Assembly (NCBI GenBank): GCA_021776195.1
Contig: JAJFGK010000156.1
Coordinates: 1-64,000 of the forward strand
Direction of reading: 5' to 3'
Length of the DNA: 64,000 bases
DNA from: Kiloniellaceae bacterium
Lineage (GTDB): Bacteria > Pseudomonadota > Alphaproteobacteria > Kiloniellales > Kiloniellaceae
Shown one piece after another: positions 1-8,346 of this stretch. Both the position numbers and the translations under genes were made by a program. A model generated the notes under the pieces. That model was given only the letters and a program-made list of their open reading frames with translations. It searched no databases and was not told where the DNA came from. The first letter of the stretch is position 1, and each line of letters starts with the position of its first letter.

Positions 1-210
1 GGAATCACAAAACGGCGAATAAGTGAATCCAAAACGCAAGAAAACCCCCGCCGAAACGCCGCTTTCTTGCAAACACCGTTACTTAAGAGCAGCGATTAAA
101 TCAGCCAGAACAAAGGCCTGCGGGTTTTTCACAGGGAACTATCTCCTTGATCGGGCGCGGCAGATGGAGTCCCCTTCCGGCGTGACCTCAGGTAGCTGGC
201 CGAAACCGCC
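1..210. other. Gene-free left edge
   Basis: No convincing gene is visible between the window start and the end of the oxidoreductase gene. A 77-codon open frame begins at 23 on the plus strand but runs into the 3' end of the oppositely oriented oxidoreductase and has no recognisable protein signature. No clear terminator with a T-tract could be found for the leftward gene either. Confidence 0.5.
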
Positions 211-1236
211 TCAATCCACCTTGATCAGCAGCTTGCCGGTGTTTTCGCCGCGGTAGAGCATGGCGATGGCGTCGGGGGCGGCGGCCAGGCCCTCGAGGAT
301 GTGCTCGCGGTAGGTCAGGCGGCCGTCGCGGACCCACTCGGCCAACTGCGCCACCGCCTCGCCGTAGCGTTCGGCGTAGTCGAAGATCACGAAACCCTGC
401 ATGCGCGCCCGCTTGACCAGCAGGTGGCGGTGCACGCGGGGCCCCTCGGGCCAGGGGTCCCAGTCGGTCAGCGCCGCGGTGCCGCAGACCGCGATGCGCG
501 CGCCAAGGGCGATGTGGCGCAGCACGGCATCGCTGATCGGGCCACAGGTGTTGTCGAAATAGGCATCGATGCCCTTGGGGCAGGCAGCGGCCAGGGCCGC
601 GTCAAGGTCCGTGGTGTTCTTGTAGTCGATCGCCTCGTCATAGCCGAAGGCCTCGCGGCAGAGCGCGGTCTTTTCGGGCCCGCCGGCGATGCCGACGGTG
701 CGGCACCCCAGGATTTTGGCGATCTGTCCGACGCAGGACCCGACCGCGCCGGCGGCTGTCGAGACCACGACGGTCTCGCCCGCCTTGGGGGCGCAGACCT
801 CGGTCAGGCCGAAGTAGGCGGTGACGCCGTTCAGTCCGAGGATGCCCAGCGCCAATGTCGGCGGCAGGTCGAGTTGCCCGACCTTGCGGGTGACGTTCGA
901 GCCGTCGCTGACGGCAAAGCGCTGCCAGCCGAATAGCCCCGCCACGATCTCGCCCTCGGCATAGTCCGGGTGGCGCGAGGCGACCACCTCGCCGACCGCG
1001 AAAGAGCGCATGACATCGCCGACCGGCACCGGCGGCGAATAGTTGGGCGCGTCGTTGACCCAGCCGCGCATGGCCGGGTCGACCGAGAGAAACTTGTTGT
1101 GGATCAGGAAGGCGCCGTCTTCGAGTTCGCCGACCGGGCCCTCCTCGAGGCCAAAGAAGTCCGGCGCGGGCACGCCCTGGGGCCGAGCCTTCAGGACCAC
1201 GCGGCGGTTCACCAGGTTCGATAGATCGTCGCTCAT
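211..1236 (-). CDS. MDR-family NADP-dependent oxidoreductase (CurA/leukotriene B4 12-hydroxydehydrogenase type)
   Basis: The 341-aa protein is a zinc-free medium-chain dehydrogenase/reductase. It has the motif GLNGVTAYFGL (residues 135-145) and the nucleotide-binding loop AAGAVGS (161-167) of the Rossmann domain. It ends in the typical GENTGKLLIKVD tail. Relatives reduce carbon-carbon double bonds of enones or 2-alkenals with NADPH in the cytoplasm; the substrate here is unknown. A strong terminator lies between it and the upstream glx operon, so it probably has its own promoter within 1237-1316. Family assignment is firm; a link to the nitrogen genes is not supported. Confidence 0.9.
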   Translation of the reverse strand: MSDDLSNLVNRRVVLKARPQGVPAPDFFGLEEGPVGELEDGAFLIHNKFLSVDPAMRGWVNDAPNYSPPVPVGDVMRSFAVGEVVASRHPDYAEGEIVAGLFGWQRFAVSDGSNVTRKVGQLDLPPTLALGILGLNGVTAYFGLTEVCAPKAGETVVVSTAAGAVGSCVGQIAKILGCRTVGIAGGPEKTALCREAFGYDEAIDYKNTTDLDAALAAACPKGIDAYFDNTCGPISDAVLRHIALGARIAVCGTAALTDWDPWPEGPRVHRHLLVKRARMQGFVIFDYAERYGEAVAQLAEWVRDGRLTYREHILEGLAAAPDAIAMLYRGENTGKLLIKVD

Positions 1237-1316
1237 GGGCCTCGCCTTTCTGGGTGTCGGATCGGCGCATTGGTGACGAGCGCCCGGCGCCTGTCAACGA
1301 TTGCCGGATGACCGGC

Positions 1317-1349
1317 AAAAAAAAGCCCCGCCGGATGCGCCGGCAGGGC
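1317..1349 (-). terminator. Rho-independent terminator of the glx operon
   Basis: Read on the minus strand, a 10-bp stem (plus-strand arms 1325-1334 and 1340-1349, one T-G wobble) with a 5-base loop is followed directly by eight T residues (1317-1324). It lies about 25 bases past the stop of the 136-aa gene and separates that operon from the oxidoreductase gene. Confidence 0.9.
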
Positions 1350-1374
1350 CTGATCCACTGGGATCGTGGAGAGT

Positions 1375-1785
1375 CTAGAATTTCTTGTAGGCGGAGTAGA
1401 GCTGGACCAGGGGATGCCGGTCGGACATTTGGAACTTGATCAGCAGTTCGCGCGCGATCATGTCGCGGTCCTGCTGGTTGTCGGGCAGTTCCATGTCCTC
1501 GGGGATCGACACCCAGCCGTTGATGTTGCGGTCGAAAACCGCCGGGCGGCCCTCTTCGTAGCCCATATGGACGTCTTCCATCCAGTTCAGGTCGTCCCAG
1601 CCCATGATCTCCAGGTACTGTTTCAGGAAGGGCGTGAGCCGCTCGTAGTCCGGCACCAGATTGACGTCGTAGCGGTAGCCGATGTGCTGCCCGATTTCCT
1701 TTTCGCGGCTGGAGTCCAGGCCGTCGCCCTTGATGAACTGGTCGACGTCCTTGATCTCGGAGCCCTTGTATGACGTTCCGGCCAT
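1375..1785 (-). CDS. Uncharacterised 136-aa acidic protein, last gene of the glx operon
   Basis: I do not recognise the family. The protein is soluble and acidic, with no signal peptide, membrane segment or cysteine motif. It is rich in Asp, Glu and aromatic residues, for example IMGWDDLNWMEDVHMGYEEG in the middle, and ends in QLYSAYKKF. A GGGAG ribosome binding site precedes the ATG. The gene starts 18 bases after the glxD stop and is followed by the operon terminator, so it is almost certainly co-transcribed with the split glutamate synthase. It may be an accessory subunit or small regulator of GlxBCD or of the GS-like ligase; this is inference from position only. Confidence 0.85.
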   Translation of the reverse strand: MAGTSYKGSEIKDVDQFIKGDGLDSSREKEIGQHIGYRYDVNLVPDYERLTPFLKQYLEIMGWDDLNWMEDVHMGYEEGRPAVFDRNINGWVSIPEDMELPDNQQDRDMIARELLIKFQMSDRHPLVQLYSAYKKF

Positions 1786-1803
1786 GATCTCGTCTCCCTT
1801 GCC

Positions 1804-3180
1804 TTAGTAACGCGTCATGTCGGGCTGGCCGACGGTGTGGGTTGAGCCGGCGAGCGGCACCATGGCCATCGCCGAGGCCTCCATGGTGAGCGCCGCCAGA
1901 TCCTCGGGCTCCAGGGAGTGCACGTTGGTCTTGCCGCAGGCGCGAGCCATCATCTGGCATTCGATGGCCAGGGTGTGGAGGAAGTTGTAGACCCGCTCGG
2001 CCGCCAGATCGGGATCGAGACGCTTGCGCAACTTGGGGTCCTGGGTCGCCACGCCGACCGGACAGCGCCCGGTGTGGCAGTGGTAGCAGTAACCCGGCTC
2101 GACGCCCATTTCCTCCGGATAGTCGGCCTCCGGGATATCCTTGTTGCAGTTCAGCGCCATCATCGCCGAGTGGCCGATGGCGACCGCGTCCGCCCCCAGG
2201 GCCAGGGCCTTGGCGACATCGCCGCCGTTGCGGATGCCGCCGGCATAGACCAGGGAGATCTCGCCGGTCATGCCGACGTCGTCCAGGGCCTTGCGGGCCT
2301 GGCGAATGGCCGCGATCCCGGGCACGCCAGTCTCTTCGGTGGCCAGGTGCGGCCCGGCGCCGGTGCCGCCCTCCATGCCGTCGATGTAGATCGAGTCGGG
2401 GCCGGTCTTGGCCGCCATGCGCACGTCGTCATAGACCCGCGCCGCGCCCAGCTTGAGCTGGATCGGGATCTCCCAGTTGGTCGCCTCGCGGATCTCGTTG
2501 ATCTTGAGGGCAAGGTCGTCGGGGCCCAGCCAGTCGGGGTGGCGGGCCGGCGAGCGCTGGTCGATGCCGGCCGGCAGCGAGCGCATCTCGGCCACCTGGT
2601 CGGTCACCTTCTGGCCCATCAGGTGGCCGCCGAGGCCGACCTTGCAGCCCTGGCCGATGAAGAACTCGCAGGTGTCGGCCAGCCGCAGGTGATGCGGGTT
2701 GAAGCCATAGCGCGACTGGATGCACTGATAGAGCCACTTGGTCGAGTAGCGCCGCTCGTCGGGGATCATGCCGCCCTCGCCCGAACAGGTCGCCGTGCCG
2801 GCCATGGTGGCGCCGCGCGCCAGGGCGGTCTTGGCCTCGTAGGACAGCGCGCCGAAGGACATGCCGGTGATGTAGACCGGTATATCCAGCTCCAGCGGCC
2901 GCTTGGCCTTGGGGCCGATCACCGTCTTGGTCAGGCACTTCTCGCGGTAGCCCTCGATCACGAAGCGGGTGAGGGTGCCGGGAAGGAAAGTGAGGTCGTC
3001 CCAGGTCGGAATCTTCTTGAAGAGCGAGAAGCCCCGCATGCGGTAGCGGCCCAGTTCCGACTTGATGTGGATATCGTCGATAACCTGGGGCGGAAACATG
3101 AAGGACTGGCCGAGGCGATTGACGTCTCGGTTCAGTGGCTTCTTGCTGCGGGCTTCGCCCGTCTTTTCAACTGCTGCCAT
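1804..3180 (-). CDS. glxD: Glutamate synthase central FMN/Fe-S domain protein (GlxD/MgsC type)
   Basis: This 458-aa stand-alone version of the FMN-binding synthase domain of GltB should make a glutamate-like product from 2-oxoglutarate and ammonia or an amine channelled from GlxB. Visible features are the barrel motif GMSFGALSYEAK (106-117), GMEGGTGAGP (268-277), and the cluster C365-x2-C368-x4-C373 followed by PVGVATQ, the usual [3Fe-4S] ligands of glutamate synthase. It follows glxC by 20 bases with a GGGAGG ribosome site. In methylotrophs the equivalent MgsC forms N-methylglutamate synthase with GlxB and GlxC homologues. Which amine is used here cannot be read from the sequence. Confidence 0.92.
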   Translation of the reverse strand: MAAVEKTGEARSKKPLNRDVNRLGQSFMFPPQVIDDIHIKSELGRYRMRGFSLFKKIPTWDDLTFLPGTLTRFVIEGYREKCLTKTVIGPKAKRPLELDIPVYITGMSFGALSYEAKTALARGATMAGTATCSGEGGMIPDERRYSTKWLYQCIQSRYGFNPHHLRLADTCEFFIGQGCKVGLGGHLMGQKVTDQVAEMRSLPAGIDQRSPARHPDWLGPDDLALKINEIREATNWEIPIQLKLGAARVYDDVRMAAKTGPDSIYIDGMEGGTGAGPHLATEETGVPGIAAIRQARKALDDVGMTGEISLVYAGGIRNGGDVAKALALGADAVAIGHSAMMALNCNKDIPEADYPEEMGVEPGYCYHCHTGRCPVGVATQDPKLRKRLDPDLAAERVYNFLHTLAIECQMMARACGKTNVHSLEPEDLAALTMEASAMAMVPLAGSTHTVGQPDMTRY

Positions 3181-3200
3181 CGTCTATTCCTCCCGCCGTC

Positions 3201-4043
3201 TCAGAGAATCAGTTTCTTCTCGGACGGCTCCAGGTTGTCGTAGTTCCAGAGCTGCTTGCCGGCGACGATCTTCTTGATGTTCTCGACGCCGTTGGGGGCT
3301 TCCAGGTCATAGGCCTTGAGCTTGCGGCTGAGCCACTGCTTGTCGAGGTCGGTCAACTCGGCCTCGACCGCGTCGACCCCCAGGGACTGGATCGTGCCGC
3401 CGACGTAGATCGTGCCGTCGTACATCGAATCGCCCAGGTTCTCCCCCGCATTGCCGAGCACGACCATGCGGCCGCGCTGCATCATGAAGCCGGAAAAGGC
3501 GCCGGTGCGCCCGCCGACGATGATGGTCCCGCCCTTCTGGTCGATCCCGGTGCGGGCGCCGACGTCTCCCTTGCATACCAGGTCGCCGCCGCGGATCGCC
3601 GCGCCGAAGGTCGAGCCGGCGTTCTTTTCGATCAAGACCGTTCCGGCCATCATGTTTTCGGCGCAGGACCAGCCGACACGACCCGAGATGCGCACGTTGG
3701 GACCGTCGATCAGGCCGACCCCGAAATAGCCCAGCGAGCCCTCGAAATAGAGCTGCAGGCGGTTCAGGATGCCGACCCCCAGGCCGTGTTTGGCGCCCGG
3801 GTTCTTCACTACGATGGTGCCGTGGCCCTGGCTCATGAGTTCGCGGATCTTGTTGTTGGCCTCGGTCGAGGTCATCGGCCCGGCGTCGAACTCCGCGCGC
3901 TTGTTGAAGTCGACCTCGAAGCCGTGGGGATAGGTGAACTTGTCGCTCTCCAGCGCGCTGAAGAAGACCTGTTGGGTGCGCCCGGCAAGCTGCTCGGTGT
4001 GCATGCCCATTTCGTAGGAGTTGTCTTGCTTCAGCTCTGCCAT
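3201..4043 (-). CDS. glxC: Glutamate synthase GXGXG-domain protein (GlxC/MgsB type)
   Basis: The 280-aa protein corresponds to the C-terminal GXGXG beta-helix domain of GltB, here a separate polypeptide. Glycine-rich turns recur about every 20 residues, such as GVGLIDG, GDVGARTG, GGRTGAFSG, GNAGENLG and GTIYVGG. It should be the structural scaffold between the amidotransferase and FMN subunits. The start overlaps the end of glxB by 13 bases and has a strong GGGGAGG site. The order B-C-D matches glx and mgs operons of rhizobia and methylotrophs. Confidence 0.92.
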   Translation of the reverse strand: MAELKQDNSYEMGMHTEQLAGRTQQVFFSALESDKFTYPHGFEVDFNKRAEFDAGPMTSTEANNKIRELMSQGHGTIVVKNPGAKHGLGVGILNRLQLYFEGSLGYFGVGLIDGPNVRISGRVGWSCAENMMAGTVLIEKNAGSTFGAAIRGGDLVCKGDVGARTGIDQKGGTIIVGGRTGAFSGFMMQRGRMVVLGNAGENLGDSMYDGTIYVGGTIQSLGVDAVEAELTDLDKQWLSRKLKAYDLEAPNGVENIKKIVAGKQLWNYDNLEPSEKKLIL

Positions 4044-4966
4044 ACCCGAACCTCCCCTTCATAGGGATCGAAGGTGTCGATCTCGTGTGGAAAGATGCTG
4101 CGGATGGCGACCTCTTCCGAGGCCAGCGCGATGAAGTCGTCGCTTTCGTAGAGCACCATGGGTTTGGCCGCCATGGTGTCCTTGGCCATGCCGAGCTTGT
4201 CCGAGGTCGCTACCAGGTAGGTGAAGACCCCGTCCAGTTCGTGGATCGAGGCCTCCATGGCTTCCTCCAGGGCCTTGCCCTGCTCCATGGCGTCGGCGAC
4301 GTAGACCGCGATCAGTTCGGAGTCGCAGTTCGACATGAAGCGGTGACCGCGCCGCTCGAGCGCGCGCCGCGAGCCCCAGTAGTTGGTCAGCTGGCCGTTG
4401 TGCACCACCGAGACGTCATTGAAGGGATAGGCCCAGTAGGGGTGGGCCGAGCGAATGTCGACATCGGATTCGGTCGCCATGCGGGTGTGTCCGATGGCGT
4501 GGGTGCCGTTGAAGCCCTTCAGACTATACTGGTCCGAGACCACTGTGGCGTCGCCCAGATCCTTGACCAGCTCCAGCGCATGGCCGAGCGACAGGATCTC
4601 GACCGCCTCGATGTCCTCGATATAGTCCGCCAGGCGCTTGAGGTCGCCATCGAACTTGAAGAGATAGCGCAGGGCGTACTCGGTGGCCTGCTCCTCCTGC
4701 TCGACCTTGGCACCCATCTCGGCCAGGCGGGCATCCACGATCGCCTTGCGATCGCGCATCTGCCCATGGATGTCGAAGCCCTTGGCGACGTCTTCCTGCT
4801 CGGCGACCTTGAATCGCATCACATGAAGATCGTCCTTGGGGTTTCCGTAGAGCGCAAATCCCGTGGAGTCGGGACCCCGATGCTTCAAGGCTTGCAGCAT
4901 CGAGGTCATCTCGCCTCCGATATCCGCGCTCGATCCCTTGTGTATGAGACCGGCAATTCCGCACAT
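4031..4966 (-). CDS. glxB: Class II glutamine amidotransferase (GlxB/MgsA type)
   Basis: This 311-aa Ntn-type glutaminase would supply ammonia from glutamine (or methylamine from gamma-glutamylmethylamide) to GlxD. The N-terminus is MCGIAGLIHKG, so Cys2 becomes the N-terminal nucleophile after Met removal. HRGPDSTG, GHTRMATES and VVHNGQLTNYW are the usual glutamine-site motifs. An AAGGAG site precedes the ATG. It lies 49 bases downstream of the GS-like gene and overlaps glxC. It is homologous to the N-terminal domain of large glutamate synthase but encoded separately. Confidence 0.92.
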   Translation of the reverse strand: MCGIAGLIHKGSSADIGGEMTSMLQALKHRGPDSTGFALYGNPKDDLHVMRFKVAEQEDVAKGFDIHGQMRDRKAIVDARLAEMGAKVEQEEQATEYALRYLFKFDGDLKRLADYIEDIEAVEILSLGHALELVKDLGDATVVSDQYSLKGFNGTHAIGHTRMATESDVDIRSAHPYWAYPFNDVSVVHNGQLTNYWGSRRALERRGHRFMSNCDSELIAVYVADAMEQGKALEEAMEASIHELDGVFTYLVATSDKLGMAKDTMAAKPMVLYESDDFIALASEEVAIRSIFPHEIDTFDPYEGEVRVWQS

Positions 4967-5015
4967 ATCGTCGTTGCTCCTTATAATCTGAGAAGGTCTT
5001 GGGCAACTTGCCGGC

Positions 5016-6488
5016 TCAGGGCAGGCAGTCCCAATAGGTGTCGATGTCCCAGTCGGTGACGGTGGCGTTGTACTTCTCCCACTCGTCGCCCTTGTAGTGC
5101 GTGTAGACGCGGTACATCTCGTCCGGCATGGAGGACTTGATGACCTCGTCTTCGTCCAGGCGCTGAAGCGCGTCGCCCAGCGACATGGGCAGCTTCTTGA
5201 CCAGCTTGCCGGCTTCCATGGCCTCGTAGATGTTGCGCTCCTCGGCCTCGCCCGGGTCGAGGTTGCGGGTGATCCCGTCGTCGAAGGCCTGCAGCAGGGC
5301 GGCGCCCATGAGGTAGGGATTGACCATGGAGTCGACCGAACGGTACTCGAAACGCCCCGGCGCCGAGATGCGCAGCGCGCAGGTCCGATTCTGGTAACCC
5401 CAGTCGGCGAAGACCGGCGCCCAGAAGCCGGTGTCCCAAAGCCGGCGGTAGGAGTTCACCGTCGAGGAGCCGATCGCGGTCAGGGCGCCGAGATGCTCCA
5501 TCACGCCGCCGATGCACTGCAGGCCGACCGGGCCCGGTTTGCGTGCGTCGAGGCTGGGGTCGGGCATGAAGTGGTTGGTGCCGCCCTGCAGGTAGGCGAA
5601 GGTCCCCTCCAGACCGGGCAGCGGGTCCTGGTGCAGCCGGTTGATGTGGTCCTCGCCGCCGGTCCAGAGCGACATGTTGTGATGGCAGCCCGACGCCGAG
5701 ACCCCCATGAAGGGTTTCGACATGAAGCAGGCGATGATGTTGAACTCGCGCGCGACCTGGGCGCAGTTCTGGCGGTAGGTGGTCAGCCGGTCGCTGTTGC
5801 GCAGCACGTCGTCGAACATCCAGTTCAATTCGAGCTGACCGGGCGCGTCCTCGTGGTCGCCCTGGATCATGTCGAGACCCATGGCCTGGGAGTACTCGAT
5901 CACCCGCATGAAGGCCGGGCGCAGGGATTCGAACTGGTCGATGTGATAGCAGTTCGGCTTGGAGAAGCCGCCGTCGGGCTTGCCGTCCTCGCCCTTCTTC
6001 AGCCACATCATCTCCGGCTCGGTGCCCAGGCGCAGATGCATGCCATTGTGCTTGGCCTTGAAGTCCTCGTGCTGAATCCGCAGGTTGCCGCGGCAGTCGG
6101 AGGTCAGATGGCCGCCGGGATTGACCTGTTCCTCGCGGTTGCGGAAACAGGTGCAGTAGACCCGCGCCACCCGCTTGTCCCAGGGGATCTGACAGAAGGT
6201 CTCCGGGTCGGGTATGCCGACCAGTTCCGACGATTCCGGTCCGTAGCCGATATAGTTGCCGTGGCGGTCGACGAAGAGGTTCGCCGTCGAACCGTAGACC
6301 AGTTGAAAGCCCTTCTCCGCGACCCGCTCCCAGTGATCCGCCGGAATGCCCTTGCCGACGATCCGGCCGGTGACCGAGACGAATTGAAAGTAGATGTACT
6401 GGATGTCCAGCTCGTTGATTTTTTCGCGCACCTGCTTGACCAGTTCGGCACGGCCCGCTGCTTCGACATGGGCTTCTAGGTCCGTCAT
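5016..6488 (-). CDS. Glutamine synthetase family ligase (GlnT/GmaS-like)
   Basis: The 490-aa protein belongs to the glutamine synthetase superfamily: ATP-dependent ligation of an amine or ammonia to a glutamate carboxyl. All catalytic landmarks are present: TEPEMMW, HEDAPGQLELNW, GCHHNMSLW, the NRTCALRI segment and FEYRSVDSMVNPYL. The preferred ATG at 6488 has GGAG 6 bases upstream; an in-frame ATG at 6509 has a weaker site. It heads the operon with glxBCD. In methylamine users, GmaS (gamma-glutamylmethylamide synthetase) sits beside the same partners; in rhizobia the partner is GlnT. The length exceeds the roughly 435-450 aa usual for those, so the exact subfamily and substrate remain open. 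Confidence 0.9.
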   Translation of the reverse strand: MTDLEAHVEAAGRAELVKQVREKINELDIQYIYFQFVSVTGRIVGKGIPADHWERVAEKGFQLVYGSTANLFVDRHGNYIGYGPESSELVGIPDPETFCQIPWDKRVARVYCTCFRNREEQVNPGGHLTSDCRGNLRIQHEDFKAKHNGMHLRLGTEPEMMWLKKGEDGKPDGGFSKPNCYHIDQFESLRPAFMRVIEYSQAMGLDMIQGDHEDAPGQLELNWMFDDVLRNSDRLTTYRQNCAQVAREFNIIACFMSKPFMGVSASGCHHNMSLWTGGEDHINRLHQDPLPGLEGTFAYLQGGTNHFMPDPSLDARKPGPVGLQCIGGVMEHLGALTAIGSSTVNSYRRLWDTGFWAPVFADWGYQNRTCALRISAPGRFEYRSVDSMVNPYLMGAALLQAFDDGITRNLDPGEAEERNIYEAMEAGKLVKKLPMSLGDALQRLDEDEVIKSSMPDEMYRVYTHYKGDEWEKYNATVTDWDIDTYWDCLP

Positions 6489-7033
6489 CTTTTGCTCCCT
6501 GTTCGTCATGGGAGGAACTCTGTCCTCCCGCCAAAGCCACCAAGTCCACCTCGACCGACCGACCCGCCGCTCAGCGAGGGTCCGCGGTCATTTTAAGGAG
6601 AGGATTGCCGGGAGGGCTGGATCGGGTGGCTTGCGGGTTGGTCCGGATGCTCGCCCCGGGACGCCGCTACCGCAGTCGCCGAATTCCGTCGATCGTGGAA
6701 CCCGGCTGGACCGCTTTTAGCCCAATCTTCGACCCTTTCCTTTGTGGGGCACAGGCCCCTTTACGCAACTCTCCCCATCGATCTTCCCTTGCCGCGCGAT
6801 GAAATTCAGTCCTGTCGCGACAACGAGTCCGGCCGTCATTCAGACGTTATTTTTATTATCTTCCAAAGGTTTACTTGAAACCATCGACCCCTGAATGGCA
6901 CAAGTATTTGCTTGGCAGCGCCAGAGGAGCGGGTTTGCAAGTCCCCTTCAAGAATGGCATAGTAGCGCAATGAATTCGGGCAGACCAACAATTTCTGAAC
7001 CAATTCTCACCTAAAATAGAGAATGGCACAAAA
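6489..7033. promoter_or_regulatory. Divergent intergenic region with three GAATGGCAYA repeats
   Basis: This 545-bp gene-free stretch lies between the leftward ligase-glx operon and the rightward GntR regulator gene, so promoters for both should be here. The 10-mer GAATGGCA(C/T)A occurs three times in the same orientation at 6893-6902, 6952-6961 and 7021-7030, the last just before the regulator start codon. These may be binding sites for the adjacent GntR protein (inference). The part next to the regulator is AT-richer than the surroundings. No tRNA or small ORF is evident. Confidence 0.45.
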
Positions 7034-7798
7034 ATGGTACAGGAGCGAGCCGGAAGTCGGCGTGCTGCCGCGGCCTTGAGCGAGGAGAGCGATCCGCGCA
7101 CGGATCTGCGTCTTCCGAGCAAGAGTTCCAGCGGGTCGGCGGCAATCGCCGGGCGCTTACAGCAGGCCATTCTGGGGGGAACCTACAAGTTCGGCGAGCG
7201 GCTGCCGGCGGAGCGCGAGCTGGCGCAGCATTTCGGCGCCTCGCGTTCGACCGTGCGCGAGGCATTGAAGCGTCTCGAGGCACTGCACCTGCTGACCCGG
7301 CGCATTGGCAGCGGCACCTTCGTGAACTACCGTCCGATTCTCGACGGCGACAACATCGCCGAGGTGACCTCGCCGCTGGAACTGATCGAGGTGCGGGCCG
7401 CTCTGGAGCCGCGCATCGCGGCGCTCGCCGCGGTCAACGCGACCACCAAGGATCTCAACCGCCTGGAGGAAGCGCTGGCTCGTTTGGAGCGTGCCGGCGC
7501 CGATCGCGAGGCCTTCTCCCTGGCCGACGAACGTTTCCATCTGTTGATGGTGGAATGCACCCACAACCCGCTGATGATCTGGCTCTACCAGCAGATCAAT
7601 GACGTGCGCGGCCATACCCAGTGGGGCCGGATGAAAGATGCCATTCTCGGCCCCGAGGAAATCGCCGAATACAACAGGCAGCACCGCGAGCTTTTCGAGG
7701 CGCTGCGCAGTCACGACGTGGAACGCTCGGCGGCCGCCATCGAGCGCCATTTGGAGAAGGCCAGGAAGGACCTCATTGGCGTGGGACGTGGTCTATAA
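7034..7798 (+). CDS. GntR-family transcriptional regulator, FadR subfamily
   Basis: The 254-aa regulator has an N-terminal winged HTH (about residues 36-97, including GERLPAERELAQHFGASRS and TVREALKRLE). An all-helical FCD effector domain follows, with the conserved FHLLMVECTHNPLM stretch and a late HRELFEAL histidine that normally helps bind a metal/carboxylate ligand. It is divergent from the GS-like/glx operon and precedes the amt gene, so it is the likely local regulator of both; the ligand is unknown. The 35-residue N-terminal extension before the HTH is basic and low complexity. The ATG overlaps a repeated motif, so autoregulation is plausible. Confidence 0.9.
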   Translation: MVQERAGSRRAAAALSEESDPRTDLRLPSKSSSGSAAIAGRLQQAILGGTYKFGERLPAERELAQHFGASRSTVREALKRLEALHLLTRRIGSGTFVNYRPILDGDNIAEVTSPLELIEVRAALEPRIAALAAVNATTKDLNRLEEALARLERAGADREAFSLADERFHLLMVECTHNPLMIWLYQQINDVRGHTQWGRMKDAILGPEEIAEYNRQHRELFEALRSHDVERSAAAIERHLEKARKDLIGVGRGL

Positions 7799-8091
7799 TT
7801 GGTTCAGTTGGCCAGCCCGATGCGGTTGCCTTAGACCTCATCGACATCCTTTACCCGGCCGTCGTAGCGCGGTCAGGCCACCGACTCGAAGACCTCGGGC
7901 TTGCCACACAGCCACGCTCGCCCCGGAATTTCACCTCCAGGAAACAACGCTAGTAAAACAATTTTCACCCAGATCAATTTTCCGGGGATTGCAGTTGCGT
8001 GAGTGACGAAAAGGGGTGTAGCATTCCGTCCCACAATGGGAGACAAGGGCTGAACTTCGGCACAAATATTGGTCACGATTGGTAGGAAAAT

Positions 8092-8111
8092 GGTCACGGC
8101 GTTTCGTGACC
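8092..8111. promoter_or_regulatory. Inverted repeat GGTCACG-N6-CGTGACC upstream of amt
   Basis: The two 7-bp arms are perfectly complementary around a 6-base centre. A further GGTCACG copy in direct orientation starts at 8071, 21 bases upstream, which is two helical turns. This arrangement suits a dimeric regulator binding cooperatively. No T-tract follows, so it is not a terminator. The factor is unknown; the upstream GntR protein is one candidate. Confidence 0.5.
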
Positions 8112-8122
8112 GTCCGCCGGGT

Positions 8123-8158
8123 CGAGGGTTCAGATCAAGCCGAGGGTTCGGATTAAGC
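8123..8158. repeat. Two tandem 18-bp direct repeats in the amt leader
   Basis: CGAGGGTTCAGATCAAGC (8123-8140) is followed immediately by CGAGGGTTCGGATTAAGC (8141-8158), 16 of 18 bases identical. The region is not coding, so protein repetition does not explain it. It may be a duplicated operator or a recent slippage duplication. Confidence 0.8.
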
Positions 8159-8346
8159 CAAGGGGGCAATCTTGTCGGGGGCACGCGCAGTTTATCCTCG
8201 CACGACCTGCGGCTGGCGGGACCGATGGTCCTGCCGGACCATTTCGTCTGACCCCTTGAGATTTCAACCGGCGGATTCCCATCGCCGACCGCATCGCGGA
8301 CCGGGTTTGCATTCGCGGCGCACGACGGACCACAAAGGGGGCTAGC

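Larger units (their letters stand above)
7799..8346. promoter_or_regulatory. Long amt leader region
   Basis: These 548 bases between the regulator gene and amt hold no credible ORF but contain several ordered elements. There are two GGTCACG copies (8071-8077, 8092-8098), the second forming a perfect inverted repeat with CGTGACC at 8105-8111. Two tandem 18-bp repeats follow at 8123-8158. A perfect 7-bp hairpin ATGGTCC-TGCC-GGACCAT lies at 8225-8242. The amt promoter and operator(s) probably lie here. No known riboswitch fold was recognised. Confidence 0.5.

Noticed and set aside
23..256. 77-codon ORF at the left edge
   Set aside because: No ribosome site or recognisable features, and it overlaps the end of the oxidoreductase gene.
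6897..6913. Sigma-54-like promoter TGGCAC...TTTGCT
   Set aside because: The spacing between the GG and GC doublets is one base too long for a sigma-54 site.
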